From assembly GCA_965214675.1 (NCBI GenBank), contig OZ243969.1:1-64000 (forward strand): a stretch of DNA of 64,000 nucleotides, given 5' to 3'. Positions within the stretch are counted from its first letter, which is position 1. Each line of letters begins with the position of its first letter. Below the pieces are notes generated by a model. It was not told the DNA's origin, ran no database searches, and worked only from the letters and a program-made list of their open reading frames with translations. The DNA is from WTFY01 sp965214675. Its GTDB lineage: Bacteria > Pseudomonadota > Gammaproteobacteria > UBA4575. The position numbers and the translations under genes are program-made. Positions 8,450-18,056 of this stretch are shown here, piece after piece.

Positions 8450-9796
8450 TCAATACCGATAGTAATCGGGTTTGTAGGGTCCTTTCACGTCGACTCCGAT
8501 ATACTCGGCCTGCTCGTCAGTAAGCTGTGTCAGTTTGGCGCCGATTTTTTCCAGGTGCAGCCGGGCAACTTCCTCGTCCAGTGTCTTGGGGAGTACATAC
8601 ACGCGATTTTTATAGCGGCCTGGGTTTCCCCACAATTCAATTTGTGCAAGCACTTGGTTCGTGAATGAATTTGACATGACGAAGCTCGGGTGCCCAGTGG
8701 CACATCCCAGGTTTACAAGGCGGCCTTCTGCCAGAAGTATGATACGTTTTCCATCCGGGAAGATGACGTGATCGACTTGGGGCTTGATATTTTCCCAGGG
8801 ATACTGCTTGAGGCTCTCCACATCAATTTCATTGTCGAAATGTCCGATATTGCAGACGATGGCCTGATTTTTCATGGCCCGCATATGGTCATGACTGATC
8901 ACATGATAGTTGCCGGTGGCAGTGACAAAGATGTCTGCCGTTGAGACAACCTCATCCAGGGGGACCACCCGAAAACCTGCCATCGCGGCTTGCAATGCAC
9001 AGATAGGGTCGATTTCTGTGATCAGGACATTCGCACCCAGGCTGCGCAAGGACTGTGCACTGCCCTTGCCCACATCTCCAAAGCCAAATACAACGACGGT
9101 TTTAGCCGCGATCATGACGTCCGTTGCACGCTTGATACCGTCGACTAGTGATTCACGGCAACCGTACAGGTTGTCAAACTTGGATTTGGTCACAGAATCG
9201 TTCACATTAAATGCAGGGACTTTCAATTCACCCCTTTTTTCCATTTCCAGCAGGCGGTGTACGCCGGTCGTGGTTTCTTCGGACAGGCCACGTACTTTAC
9301 CCAGTATTTTCGAAAAATTTTCGTGCATGACCTTGGTCAGGTCACCGCCATCATCAAGAAGCATGTTCGGCTGCCAGCCTCCAGGCCCATTGATCGTCTG
9401 TTCGATACACCACATGTAGTCCTGTTCAGTTTCACCTTTCCAGGCAAATACAGGCACACCCGTGACAGCGATGGCTGCCGCCGCGTGATCCTGTGTAGAA
9501 AATATATTGCACGATGACCAGCGCACCTGTGCACCCAGCGTTGTTAAAGTTTCAATCAGCACCGCAGTCTGTATGGTCATGTGCAGACAGCCGGCAATAC
9601 GTGCACCTGCCAGTGGTTTTTCATATCCGTATTTTTCACGCAAGGCCATCAGGCCCGGCATTTCGGTTTCGGCGATGGCAATTTCCTTGCGTCCCCAGTC
9701 AGCAAGTGCCAGGTCAGCAACCTTGAAGTCAGGCTCCACGCCCTGCGCAGATTGAATACTCATGATCTTTTCAGGCATCCTGTCGGTTTTCGGCAT
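8450..9796 (-). CDS. ahcY: S-adenosylhomocysteine hydrolase
   Basis: Splits S-adenosylhomocysteine to adenosine and homocysteine using tightly bound NAD, recycling the product of methylation. Motifs: IAGCLHMTIQTAVLIETL, WSSCNIFSTQDHAAAAI, NVNDSVTKSKFDN with the substrate lysine, VVFGFGDVGKGSAQ for NAD, CNIGHFDNEID and the C-terminal KPDYYRY. The ATG at 9796 overlaps the metK stop as TAATG, suggesting coupled translation; ATG at 9763 is an alternative start and conserved sequence begins only after it. At about 440 residues it seems to lack the ~40-residue insertion known from Pseudomonas enzymes. Confidence 0.95.
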   Translation of the reverse strand: MPKTDRMPEKIMSIQSAQGVEPDFKVADLALADWGRKEIAIAETEMPGLMALREKYGYEKPLAGARIAGCLHMTIQTAVLIETLTTLGAQVRWSSCNIFSTQDHAAAAIAVTGVPVFAWKGETEQDYMWCIEQTINGPGGWQPNMLLDDGGDLTKVMHENFSKILGKVRGLSEETTTGVHRLLEMEKRGELKVPAFNVNDSVTKSKFDNLYGCRESLVDGIKRATDVMIAAKTVVVFGFGDVGKGSAQSLRSLGANVLITEIDPICALQAAMAGFRVVPLDEVVSTADIFVTATGNYHVISHDHMRAMKNQAIVCNIGHFDNEIDVESLKQYPWENIKPQVDHVIFPDGKRIILLAEGRLVNLGCATGHPSFVMSNSFTNQVLAQIELWGNPGRYKNRVYVLPKTLDEEVARLHLEKIGAKLTQLTDEQAEYIGVDVKGPYKPDYYRY

Positions 9797-10968
9797 TATA
9801 CCATCGCACCACGTCCGGCCCGCTCCTTCAGTTCACCGACCTTGTCCGTGCGTTCCCAGCGAAAGCTGTCCTCGTTGCGACCGAAATGCCCATAGGCGGC
9901 CGTCGCCTGGTAGATCGGATGAAGCAGGTCCAGCATGGACAGAATTCCGTACGGTGACAGGTCAAACATGTCGCACACAATGGCTTCAATTTTGTCATCG
10001 GACAGGGTCCCGGTGCCGAAGGTGTTGACCGAGATTGAGGTTGGCTGAGCCAGGCCAATGGCATAGGAGATCTGAATTTCACAGCATTTTGCCAGCCCGG
10101 CAGCCACTACGTTCTTGGCGACGTAACGCCCCGCATACGCAGCAGAGCGGTCGACTTTGGAAGGATCCTTTCCGGAAAAAGCGCCTCCGCCATGACGGGC
10201 CATGCCACCGTAGGTGTCCACGATGATTTTTCGTCCGGTCAGCCCGCAATCTCCCACGGGGCCTCCCGTCTCGAAACGACCCGTGGGGTTGATGTGGACT
10301 TTCGTGTCAGACGTCAGCCACTTTCCCGGCAGTACCGGTTTGATGATCAATTCCCTTACCGCTTCATGCAGTTCTTCTTGGGTGACATCCGGGTCATGCT
10401 GGGTGGAGAGGACTACGGCATCAATGTGGCTGGGGCCTCCATCCTTATACACGAAGGTCACTTGACTTTTGGCATCCGGGCGCAGCCAGGACAGTTTGCC
10501 TTCTCTCCTGACCATGGATTGTTTTCGCACCAAACGGTGTGCATAGGTGATCGGCGCTGGCATCAGCACATCGGTTTCATCGCAGGCATAACCGAACATC
10601 ATGCCCTGGTCTCCTGCACCCTGATCCTCCTTGTTCTTGCGGTCAACCCCGCGAGCGATATCCAGCGACTGTTTACCCAATGCATTGATGACTGCACAGG
10701 TATTTCCATCAAAGCCGATTCCGGAGTGGTCATAGCCGATTTCATTGACGGTACGCCGCACGAGAGCGTCAAGATCCACGTAAGCAGTGGTAGTAATTTC
10801 CCCGGCCAGCAGGACCATGCCTGTTTTCACAAGTGTTTCACACGCCACGCGCGCGTCAGGATCTTGCTCCAGTAAAGCATCAAGCACTGCATCAGAAATC
10901 TGATCTGCCATTTTATCCGGGTGTCCTTCGGAAACAGACTCGGAGGTGAAAGCACGCATTGCAGGCAT
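9796..10968 (-). CDS. metK: S-adenosylmethionine synthetase
   Basis: Makes SAM from methionine and ATP. The 390-residue protein has the N-terminal FTSESVSEGHPDKMADQISDA ATP site (split here as ESVSEGHPDKMADQ), DQGMMFGYACDET, GRFETGGPVGDCGLTGRKI and the loop GGGAFSGKDPSKVDRSAAY. Start could be the first ATG (10968) or the fourth codon (MRAFTSE). It is directly coupled to ahcY by a TAATG overlap, so production and recycling of the SAM cycle are expressed together. A 21-bp near-perfect palindrome lies 22 bases upstream of the start. Confidence 0.96.
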   Translation of the reverse strand: MPAMRAFTSESVSEGHPDKMADQISDAVLDALLEQDPDARVACETLVKTGMVLLAGEITTTAYVDLDALVRRTVNEIGYDHSGIGFDGNTCAVINALGKQSLDIARGVDRKNKEDQGAGDQGMMFGYACDETDVLMPAPITYAHRLVRKQSMVRREGKLSWLRPDAKSQVTFVYKDGGPSHIDAVVLSTQHDPDVTQEELHEAVRELIIKPVLPGKWLTSDTKVHINPTGRFETGGPVGDCGLTGRKIIVDTYGGMARHGGGAFSGKDPSKVDRSAAYAGRYVAKNVVAAGLAKCCEIQISYAIGLAQPTSISVNTFGTGTLSDDKIEAIVCDMFDLSPYGILSMLDLLHPIYQATAAYGHFGRNEDSFRWERTDKVGELKERAGRGAMV

Positions 10969-10990
10969 TGGCCTCTTTGAATGTAGTATG

Positions 10991-11011
10991 GCCTGTCAAC
11001 GGTTAACAGGC
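10991..11011 (-). promoter_or_regulatory. 21-bp palindrome in the metK leader
   Basis: Ten-base arms around a central base (GCCTGTTAAC c GTTGACAGGC on the minus strand) match except for one position. It lies 22 bases before metK and just downstream of a possible -10 TAGAAT (11027-11032, minus strand), the usual place for an operator. It could equally fold as an RNA hairpin near the ribosome binding site. The matching -35 is poor. I do not recognise it as a known Met or SAM box or riboswitch. Confidence 0.45.
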
Positions 11012-11071
11012 GTCCTGAATCGCGCTATTCTACGCAATTCAAACGCAATTAAAAAATGAATACCTGATCAA

Positions 11072-11629
11072 ATGGCACTGACACCCTCGAACATGATGCC
11101 CTTGGGTACTTCAGCTCCGGATTTTTGCCTGCCAGATACAGTTTCCGGGAAAGAAGTGTGCCTGTCGGACGTGCGCGGAGAGATCGCGACCGTTGTCATG
11201 TTCATATGCAACCATTGCCCCTTTGTAAAGCATGTCCAGGACGAGCTGGTCAGGCTGGGCCAGGAGTACCCTTCCCAAGGGGTTTCGCTGATTGCTGTCA
11301 GCTCCAACGATGCGGTCGAATATCCCGAGGATTCACCGCAAAGCATGAAGGCGCTTGCCAAGTCCCTTGGGTACACTTTTCCCTACCTGTATGACGAGAC
11401 CCAGCAGGCTGCAAGGCTGTATGATGCAGCCTGCACGCCTGATTTTTATATCTTTGACCAGGCACTGCAGTGTGTATACCGGGGGCAGCTGGACGGCTCG
11501 AGGCCTGGAAATGACATTCCTGTGACCGGCGCAGACCTTCGTGGAGCTCTGGATGCTTTGCTGGCAGGCCAAGAGATTGACCCCGACCAGACGCCCAGTG
11601 TGGGGTGCAACATCAAGTGGAAAGGATAG
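11072..11629 (+). CDS. Thioredoxin-fold (AhpC/TSA-like) protein
   Basis: A 185-residue cytoplasmic protein of the AhpC/TSA and redoxin group, with no signal peptide. The active-site-like segment is FICNHCPFVKH (CxxC at C46 and C49), preceded by APDFCLPDT and followed by ISSND-type and CTPDFYIFD (with the cis-Pro equivalent TPDF) segments and a conserved C-terminal GCNIKW. Family members are usually annotated simply as thioredoxin family protein; substrate unknown. It stands alone, divergent from metK, with about 104 bases between the two starts. Confidence 0.85.
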   Translation: MALTPSNMMPLGTSAPDFCLPDTVSGKEVCLSDVRGEIATVVMFICNHCPFVKHVQDELVRLGQEYPSQGVSLIAVSSNDAVEYPEDSPQSMKALAKSLGYTFPYLYDETQQAARLYDAACTPDFYIFDQALQCVYRGQLDGSRPGNDIPVTGADLRGALDALLAGQEIDPDQTPSVGCNIKWKG

Positions 11630-12078
11630 TTGCTTGACAGGCTGCAGACGGCCCGCAGGTAAAGATTACAGGCACAGTCATCACCGAGACACACAAGGCA
11701 TCAGTGTCGCGTTGCATGGAGGGTTAGAAGGTGGGCTGATGTCCTGATGCCCTTCAATAACTTTCTATGAGTTCCAATAGCTGATTCCCGGCTGCTGTAC
11801 AATCCGAACAGGGGCTGCAGCACGATGCTCTGAGGCATAGAATCCCTTTGAGCTGCATCATCGTGACAGGTGGGATTTTGATATGATGTTGTGTCATGAA
11901 CACCAGCATGATCGAGTCGGATCACAGCATGTTGGCAAAGCTGGAAGACTGCGCTTTCGACTCAGTGCAGGTAGGAGGTAACCCTGTCGTGGTCCAGAGC
12001 GAGTGGCTGCTGCGTGAGTTCCGCACAACTGCACGGGCAACCGTTTCACAACAATTCGATCGATCCCGATGGTGCGCC
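11630..12078. other. Intergenic region before the efflux operon
   Basis: This stretch separates the thioredoxin-fold gene from the likely start of the efflux lipoprotein. It contains an inverted repeat CACGATG (11821-11827) / CATCGTG (11859-11865) and a lone TTGACA-like hexamer near 11633 with no well-spaced -10. An in-frame ATG at 11896 opens a 61-codon extension of the next gene that looks non-conserved. No regulator gene and no terminator were recognised. Confidence 0.4.
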
Positions 12079-13605
12079 ATGCAAGTAGTGCTGATATCTG
12101 TCGTAATTGGATTCATGCTATCTGCGTGTTCACAATACTCAATCCTGCCGGCGCCTGAACCAGCACCCCAATTGCCCGAAAAATTCACTGGTGATGGTGT
12201 AGCCAAGTCCTACGAGGTACTGGAGTGGTGGAAAGCATACAATGACCCGGCACTTGACCAAGTGATTGAAACTGTACTGGCTTCGAACTTTGACCTTGCA
12301 GAAGCAGTCGCTCGTGTTGAGCAAGCCCGGGCCCGGGCGCGCATTGCAAACGCAGTAAGATACCCTGAGCTGCAGCCATCGGCAGGGGTGGAAGACACGG
12401 ATTCTCCTACCAATGCCGGCATCGGCGAGCAAATTGAAGAGATCGGGCTGAGCCCGGAACTCAAACAGGAGTTTGGCATCTCTGTACCGGACAGACTCGG
12501 GGTAACGACCTACTCCTTGAGTGCAAACTTTTCGTATGAGGCTGACTTCTGGAATCGCAACCGCAATGATGCGCATGCTGTCCGTGCAGAGCATCTGGCT
12601 ACTGAGTGGGACTACCGTGCTGCCCGTATAGGGATCATTGCGGAAACCATACATACGTATATCGAAGTTACGCATCTCCGGCGCCATCTTGGGTTGCTGG
12701 ATAATATTGTGGCTATCCTGCAAGATCGTGAGAAACTCACCACAACCCGATACCATCGTGGGTTGAACACTGCGCGTGAGCTCTACACGGCACGGCTGAA
12801 GCTATGGAATTCGCAGGCCGAGTTGCCAGTGATCCGGGGTCAGCTGGCGGATGCCGAGGGACGACTCTGGGTGTTGTTGGGAGGGTACCGAGCAGACCTG
12901 GCAGGCATGTTACCTGATTCCTTGTCAGCCCCCGTTGTACTCGATCCCGTTCCTGCAGGTATTGCAGCTGATCTTCTTGCTCAGCGCCCCGATGTCGGTG
13001 CAGCGTGGCAGCGAATGGAAGCGGCCCGCTATGCGGTAGGTGCCCGCCGTGCAGACCTTCTGCCATCCTTATCGCTGTCGGGTTCTATCGGGCTGCAGGG
13101 TTCGGAAACTAATCAATGGTTCGATGCGTCTCAGTGGTTCAAGAATTTGACCCTGAACCTGGCAGGACCGGCGCTGCAGGGCAAACGACTACGTCACAAG
13201 GTAACCCTTGCAGAGTCACGCCTGAAAGAAGCTGCTTTTGCATATAAGCGCTCTGTGGTTGCGGCAGTCAATGAGGTCGAGTCTGTTCTTGCCCAACTGG
13301 AGGCCAGCTACAATCGCCATGCCTTGCTGACATCTTCTGTTGAGGAAGCTCGGGCAGAGGCCGCCTTTCAGGAGCGGCGCTACCGATCTGGCGTTGGAGA
13401 TTATGATGACTACCTGGCGGCCTCGGAAACCCTGAGCAGTGTGAGTACTTCACTCGTTGCGGCAGAGCGAGATTTGGGCTACATGCGGCTTGCACTGCAC
13501 CGCGCCCTCGGTGGCACGTGGACCGACACTCATCCAGATAATGTACAAATCAGCAACCCTCCACAGGCTGTAAACTCCAAGGTGGCAGCCTTACCTACCG
13601 AGTAA
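12079..13605 (+). CDS. RND efflux outer-membrane lipoprotein (NodT/OprM-type)
   Basis: Outer-membrane channel subunit of a tripartite exporter. From the ATG at 12079 the product is 508 residues: a hydrophobic signal with lipobox LSAC and then two TolC-like repeats of long helices (WWKAYNDPALDQVIE, FDLAEAVARVEQARARARIA, FSYEADFWNR, LLAQRPDVGAAWQRMEAARYAVGARRAD split by linkers). The family mark RPDV and the two-fold pattern are clear. The open frame extends to 11896, adding 61 residues before the signal; I prefer 12079 because the lipobox then lies near the N-terminus, although no good ribosome site precedes it. It leads the operon, 6 bases before the adaptor. Confidence 0.88.
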   Translation: MQVVLISVVIGFMLSACSQYSILPAPEPAPQLPEKFTGDGVAKSYEVLEWWKAYNDPALDQVIETVLASNFDLAEAVARVEQARARARIANAVRYPELQPSAGVEDTDSPTNAGIGEQIEEIGLSPELKQEFGISVPDRLGVTTYSLSANFSYEADFWNRNRNDAHAVRAEHLATEWDYRAARIGIIAETIHTYIEVTHLRRHLGLLDNIVAILQDREKLTTTRYHRGLNTARELYTARLKLWNSQAELPVIRGQLADAEGRLWVLLGGYRADLAGMLPDSLSAPVVLDPVPAGIAADLLAQRPDVGAAWQRMEAARYAVGARRADLLPSLSLSGSIGLQGSETNQWFDASQWFKNLTLNLAGPALQGKRLRHKVTLAESRLKEAAFAYKRSVVAAVNEVESVLAQLEASYNRHALLTSSVEEARAEAAFQERRYRSGVGDYDDYLAASETLSSVSTSLVAAERDLGYMRLALHRALGGTWTDTHPDNVQISNPPQAVNSKVAALPTE

Positions 13606-13611
13606 AACAGT

Positions 13612-14838
13612 ATGAACAGACTAATCAGCAGATTCAGGGGTTACTTGCTTGCATTGGCCATCCTCGCTGGCGCGGGAGTGCTGGCAGTCTTTCTGGTGTC
13701 GTTGGCCCCTGAACCGGAACGCCGTGAGCTGCCTCCCCAAATCCCATTTGTCCAGTCAGCTCATGTGACGGCTGGTGCCGGGCCGATCCCCGTGTACGGT
13801 GCTGGCACAGTACGGCCAAGTGCAGAAATTGATGTTACTCCCCAGGTCAGTGGCAGAGTCGACTGGGTAAATCCAAGCTTTCATAGCGGGGGTCGCGTAG
13901 AGGCTGATGAGACACTCTTTCGAATCGAAGAAGCAGACTATCTGTACCGTCTTCGGGAGGCCATGGCCGATCTCGAGGACCGGAAAGTGGCGCTACTTGA
14001 AGCCCAGGAACTGGCCGCAGTCGCACGAACAGAATATGAGCAGTACTCCGGGCGCCAGCTTGAGTCTGGGTCTACAGTTGAACAGGCGAGTCCCCTGGTC
14101 CTGCGTGAACCCCAGTTGAAGGCGGCCCAAGCTGCACTAAAGCGTGAAGAAGCCAGCGTGGCAGAAGCCAGGCTGGCATTGTCCCGGACAAAGGTGAAAG
14201 CGCCCTTTGATGGCTATGTGCGGGAAGAGTCGGTAGCCATTGGACAATTCTTGACGGTCGGCCAGGCCATTGGGCGATTGTTTGCCGCCGATTCTGTTGA
14301 GGTGGTTGTGCCCCTATCTGATGCCAACACTGCCTTGATTCCAGACTTGTGGAGTTTGCAGGCAGGAGATTCCAAACATCAGGTGGCCGCTCGTGTGACT
14401 GCCCGGTACGGGGATGAGAGGTATACCTGGGACGGCCATGTCGATCGCGCTGAAGCCTCGCTTGACAAGCAGACACGAACCATCGATGTGATTGTGCGTG
14501 TACCTGAACCATTCTCCACAGGTGCTCCGGTAAATGCAGCCCCTCATTCAGACAACGCACCCCCTCTGCTGGTAGGTAAGTTCGTGGAGGTCGATATCAG
14601 GGGAATTGCACCGGAAAGCTATTTCCGCGTACCGCGCCTGGCACTGCAATCGGGCAATGAAATATGGACGATTCGTGATGACCAAACGATCAGTATCGTC
14701 CCGGTACAGATCCTGCAGCGCGGTGATGCTGAAATCTATGTCACTGGTGCGCTCGAGGATGGCCAGGCAGTCGTCATTGGAGGCATCCAGTTCGCCACTG
14801 AAGGCATGCAGGTTCGCAGCGGGACCGATTTGGAATAA
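13612..14838 (+). CDS. RND efflux periplasmic adaptor (membrane fusion protein)
   Basis: Links the inner-membrane pump to the outer-membrane channel. The 408-residue protein has an N-terminal membrane anchor (about 10-32), a barrel-sandwich start VTPQVSGRVDWVNPSFHSGGRVEADETLFRI (abbreviated; residues ~75-105), a coiled-coil hairpin rich in Glu/Ala/Arg (about 107-185), the second half-lipoyl motif VKAPFDGYVREESVAIGQFLTVG and a beta-barrel domain. Its stop overlaps the pump start as TAATG. Substrate cannot be deduced from sequence. Confidence 0.92.
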   Translation: MNRLISRFRGYLLALAILAGAGVLAVFLVSLAPEPERRELPPQIPFVQSAHVTAGAGPIPVYGAGTVRPSAEIDVTPQVSGRVDWVNPSFHSGGRVEADETLFRIEEADYLYRLREAMADLEDRKVALLEAQELAAVARTEYEQYSGRQLESGSTVEQASPLVLREPQLKAAQAALKREEASVAEARLALSRTKVKAPFDGYVREESVAIGQFLTVGQAIGRLFAADSVEVVVPLSDANTALIPDLWSLQAGDSKHQVAARVTARYGDERYTWDGHVDRAEASLDKQTRTIDVIVRVPEPFSTGAPVNAAPHSDNAPPLLVGKFVEVDIRGIAPESYFRVPRLALQSGNEIWTIRDDQTISIVPVQILQRGDAEIYVTGALEDGQAVVIGGIQFATEGMQVRSGTDLE

Positions 14839-17800
14839 TGAGCAGCACCGCAAGTCATCCAAGAGAGCCAGGCGGACCTATCGCCTATATGGCAAATAAC
14901 AGTGTCGCCTCTAACCTTTTCATGTTCGCCATACTGGCGGCCGGTCTGGTGGCGTTGACTGGACTCGAGCGAGAAGCCTGGCCCACCCTGCCATTCAACA
15001 CAGTGGAAGTTTCCATGGCTTACCCCGGGGCTACACCGGAGGAGGTGGAGGAGTCGATCGTGGTGAAGATCGAGGAGCAGGTCGACTCGCTGGAGGATGT
15101 AAAAGCGGTCAAGTCGATTGCTGCACCAGGAATGGCCTCAATCAGAATCGAACTGAAATCTGGCACGGATATCGGCCGTGCATTGGACGATATCAAGACT
15201 GCAGTAGGCCGCATCCAGTCCTTCCCGGGTGGAGCAGAGCGTCCCGAGTTTAGGGAGATGACCAACAGGCAGAGCGTCATTCGTCTCCTTGTCTATGGCA
15301 ATATCTCTGAACGTTCACTCAAGGAGTTGGCGTACGAGGTTGAGGATGAACTCGCTTCTCTGCCCGCCATTTCATCAGTTGAAACCAGTGGTGTACGTGA
15401 TTACGAGATCTCTATCGAAGTACCGCTCTCCCGCCTTCGTGCCCTGGGTCTTACCCTGGCCGACATTGCAAACACGATCCGCCATGGGTCCCTTGATCTG
15501 TCAGCAGGCAGTATCGAAACACATGATGCCCAAGTACGCGTGCGCACTCTTGGGCAGCGCTATGACCAGCAGGATTTTGAAGAAATCGTCATCCTCAGCC
15601 GCAACGACGGTACCGTGGTGCGTCTGGGAGAGATTGCCACGGTACGTGACGGTTTCCGTGACACCGACCTGATCATCAGACATCAGAACCAACCTGCCGC
15701 CTTCGTTGAGGTATACCGATCGGAGGGAGAACAGGTGATGGATGTCGCGACGGCTGTACAGGAACACGTAGCCAACGTAATCATTCCATCACTTCCAGAT
15801 GGCGTGGGCATCACGATATGGAATGACGAATCCCAGACCTACGCTGAGCGCGTCGATCTCCTTGTCAAGAATGGAACCCTGGGCCTGCTGCTGGTATTCA
15901 TTGCCCTGGCCTTGTTTTTGGAAATTCGACTCGCTGTTTGGGTGGCGGTCGGCCTGGCTGTTTCCGGAATCGGCGCTCTTGCCGTCATGTTGACCCTTGA
16001 TATTGCAATTAACACGATCTCCCTTTTCGCGTTTGTTCTTGCCATCGGTATCGTGGTCGATGATGCCATCGTCGTGGCCGAGCACATTCATTATGAGCGC
16101 AAGCAAGGTGCGCCCGGTGTTGTGGCAGCAGTCCGTGGCGCGCGGCGAATCAAAGTACCCTTGACCTTTGCTGTCCTTACCTCAGTGGCTGCGTTCTCCC
16201 CATTGCTTTTTATTCCGGGTGGTATCGGGGAAATATGGGGTGCGTTGCCGATAATTATCATAGCAATGTTGCTGATCTCTCTGGTTGAGTCACAGCTGAT
16301 CCTGCCCAACCATCTGTCTCATCTGCATGGCCCGGATTGGGTGCCAACCGGTCCTGTTGACCGGTTCTTTGCAAGGGTCCAGGGCGTTGTAGATCGAATG
16401 CTAGACAAGTTTCTGGAGGGTCCCCTTGATCGTGGGCTGCGTTACGCAACGGCCGAGCCCGTGATTACGTTCGCGGCAGCCATTGGCCTGCTCATCGTCT
16501 GTATATCCATGGTCCCGGCCGGCATTGTGAAGACAACGTTTGCTGATGTGGTCGAGGGCGATTTTGTTACGGCCAGCCTGGAAATGCCTGATGGAACGAC
16601 CGCACAAAGAACGTACGAAGTGGCAAGGGAACTGGAGGCTGCCGGGCACCGGGTGATCGAACGACTTTCGCGTGACCGAGTGGAGGGTGCGCCTTCCTTT
16701 CTTTCAGGTGTAACCGTAATTGTAGGTCAGGGACCTCGTGTTGAGGGGGGCGGGCTGATACCTGCACCCACACTGAATCCTGAAGCTAATATCGCCACCA
16801 TAGAGTTTAAGTTGCTGAGTGCACAACAGCGTCAGCTTTCTACCAGGGCAGTCGTGGATGCATGGCGGGAGGAAGTGGGTTTGCTACCCTATGTTCGAGG
16901 CCTCACTTTCAGCGGAGAGATTATCGATCTTGGCAATCCTGTTGAAGCCGTGCTGTCGCACCCGGATCCGGAGCGCCTTGCCGAAATTGCGAACTCCGTG
17001 GTTCGCAGCCTCCGCGGTGTAGGGGGTGTCTTTGACGTCCGCTCCGATCATTCACCGGGAATTCGGGAGATTCAGCTTGAGTTGCGCGCCGAAGCACGCA
17101 CGCTTGGTATCACACTTGAAGAGCTGGCCCAGCAAACCCGTTCAGCATTCTTCGGTGCGGAGGCCTTGCGGGTGCAGCGAGGACGCGAAGAAGTCAAAGT
17201 CTATGTGCGACTGCCGGCCAGTGAACGCAATGCGATCACTGATATTGAAGGGTACCTGATCCATACTCCGGGTGGCGCTGAGGTTCCGTTAAGCCAGGTA
17301 GCTCGACTCAAATCAGGCATTTCACCGCCATCGGTTCGACGCAAAGACGGTCAGCGTGTGGCGACAATAACGGCAGATATCGACCAGACTGTAATCTCCG
17401 GCAGAGAAGCCAATACCATCTTGACGGATTCAATTCTTGCAGGCCTATCGGCGGATTATCCTGACCTGACCTACACGTTTGGAGGCGAACAGCAGCAGCA
17501 GATGGAGTCCCTGGACTCGCTGAATCGTGGTTTTGTGCTCGCCTTGCTCATGATTTTTGCGTTGTTGGCGATCCCCCTGCGTTCCTATACCAAGCCATTT
17601 ATAATCATGGCCGTTATACCGTTCGGTCTGGTTGGTGCGATCCTGGGGCACTGGGTACTCGGGGTTGCCATGAGTGCTGCATCCTTCATGGGTATTTTTG
17701 GCCTGAGCGGCGTAGTCGTGAACGACTCTCTGGTGATGATTGATTTCATCGACCAGCGGCTCAACGAAGGGGCCTCTCCCCGAACCGCGATTATTGAAGG

Positions 17801-18056
17801 TGCCAAGGGGCGTTTTCGTCCAATTTTTCTCACTTCCGTGACCACATTCCTTGGCTTCATGCCTCTCATACTGGAGCGCGCCATACAGGCCCAGTTCCTG
17901 GTTCCTTTTGCAGCATCGCTCGGTTTCGGGATCATGATAACGACGGCGATACTGATCATGGTTGTACCTGCGCTGATGGCCATTCATCTGCGTAAGAGGA
18001 TCCGCCATGATGAAGCAGATTCCCCTGTCCCGGCTGTGCCCCAGCCCGCTGACTGA
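14838..18056 (+). CDS. RND-family efflux pump, inner-membrane transporter
   Basis: A 1072-residue proton-driven transporter of the AcrB/HAE superfamily with two six-helix bundles and two large periplasmic loops. Marks: first helix at about 20-40, AYPGATPEEVEESI, ESQ-type NDESQTYAERVDLLVKN before TM2, TM4 with IGIVVDDAIVVAEH (the proton-relay aspartates), PLLFIPG, and TM10-12 with SGVVVNDSLVMIDFI and TSVTTFLGFMPL. Spacing and order (channel, adaptor, pump) make a self-contained export operon. Closest in style to the hydrophobe or heavy-metal-like RND group, but drug, lipid or metal cannot be told apart by eye. Confidence 0.93.
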   Translation: MSSTASHPREPGGPIAYMANNSVASNLFMFAILAAGLVALTGLEREAWPTLPFNTVEVSMAYPGATPEEVEESIVVKIEEQVDSLEDVKAVKSIAAPGMASIRIELKSGTDIGRALDDIKTAVGRIQSFPGGAERPEFREMTNRQSVIRLLVYGNISERSLKELAYEVEDELASLPAISSVETSGVRDYEISIEVPLSRLRALGLTLADIANTIRHGSLDLSAGSIETHDAQVRVRTLGQRYDQQDFEEIVILSRNDGTVVRLGEIATVRDGFRDTDLIIRHQNQPAAFVEVYRSEGEQVMDVATAVQEHVANVIIPSLPDGVGITIWNDESQTYAERVDLLVKNGTLGLLLVFIALALFLEIRLAVWVAVGLAVSGIGALAVMLTLDIAINTISLFAFVLAIGIVVDDAIVVAEHIHYERKQGAPGVVAAVRGARRIKVPLTFAVLTSVAAFSPLLFIPGGIGEIWGALPIIIIAMLLISLVESQLILPNHLSHLHGPDWVPTGPVDRFFARVQGVVDRMLDKFLEGPLDRGLRYATAEPVITFAAAIGLLIVCISMVPAGIVKTTFADVVEGDFVTASLEMPDGTTAQRTYEVARELEAAGHRVIERLSRDRVEGAPSFLSGVTVIVGQGPRVEGGGLIPAPTLNPEANIATIEFKLLSAQQRQLSTRAVVDAWREEVGLLPYVRGLTFSGEIIDLGNPVEAVLSHPDPERLAEIANSVVRSLRGVGGVFDVRSDHSPGIREIQLELRAEARTLGITLEELAQQTRSAFFGAEALRVQRGREEVKVYVRLPASERNAITDIEGYLIHTPGGAEVPLSQVARLKSGISPPSVRRKDGQRVATITADIDQTVISGREANTILTDSILAGLSADYPDLTYTFGGEQQQQMESLDSLNRGFVLALLMIFALLAIPLRSYTKPFIIMAVIPFGLVGAILGHWVLGVAMSAASFMGIFGLSGVVVNDSLVMIDFIDQRLNEGASPRTAIIEGAKGRFRPIFLTSVTTFLGFMPLILERAIQAQFLVPFAASLGFGIMITTAILIMVVPALMAIHLRKRIRHDEADSPVPAVPQPAD

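Noticed and set aside
10969..11071. SAM or SAH riboswitch before metK
   Set aside because: The region has a single palindrome and none of the multi-helix features that I recognise from these riboswitches.
11896..12078. N-terminal extension of the efflux lipoprotein
   Set aside because: Puts 61 non-conserved residues before a lipoprotein signal, which should be near the N-terminus.
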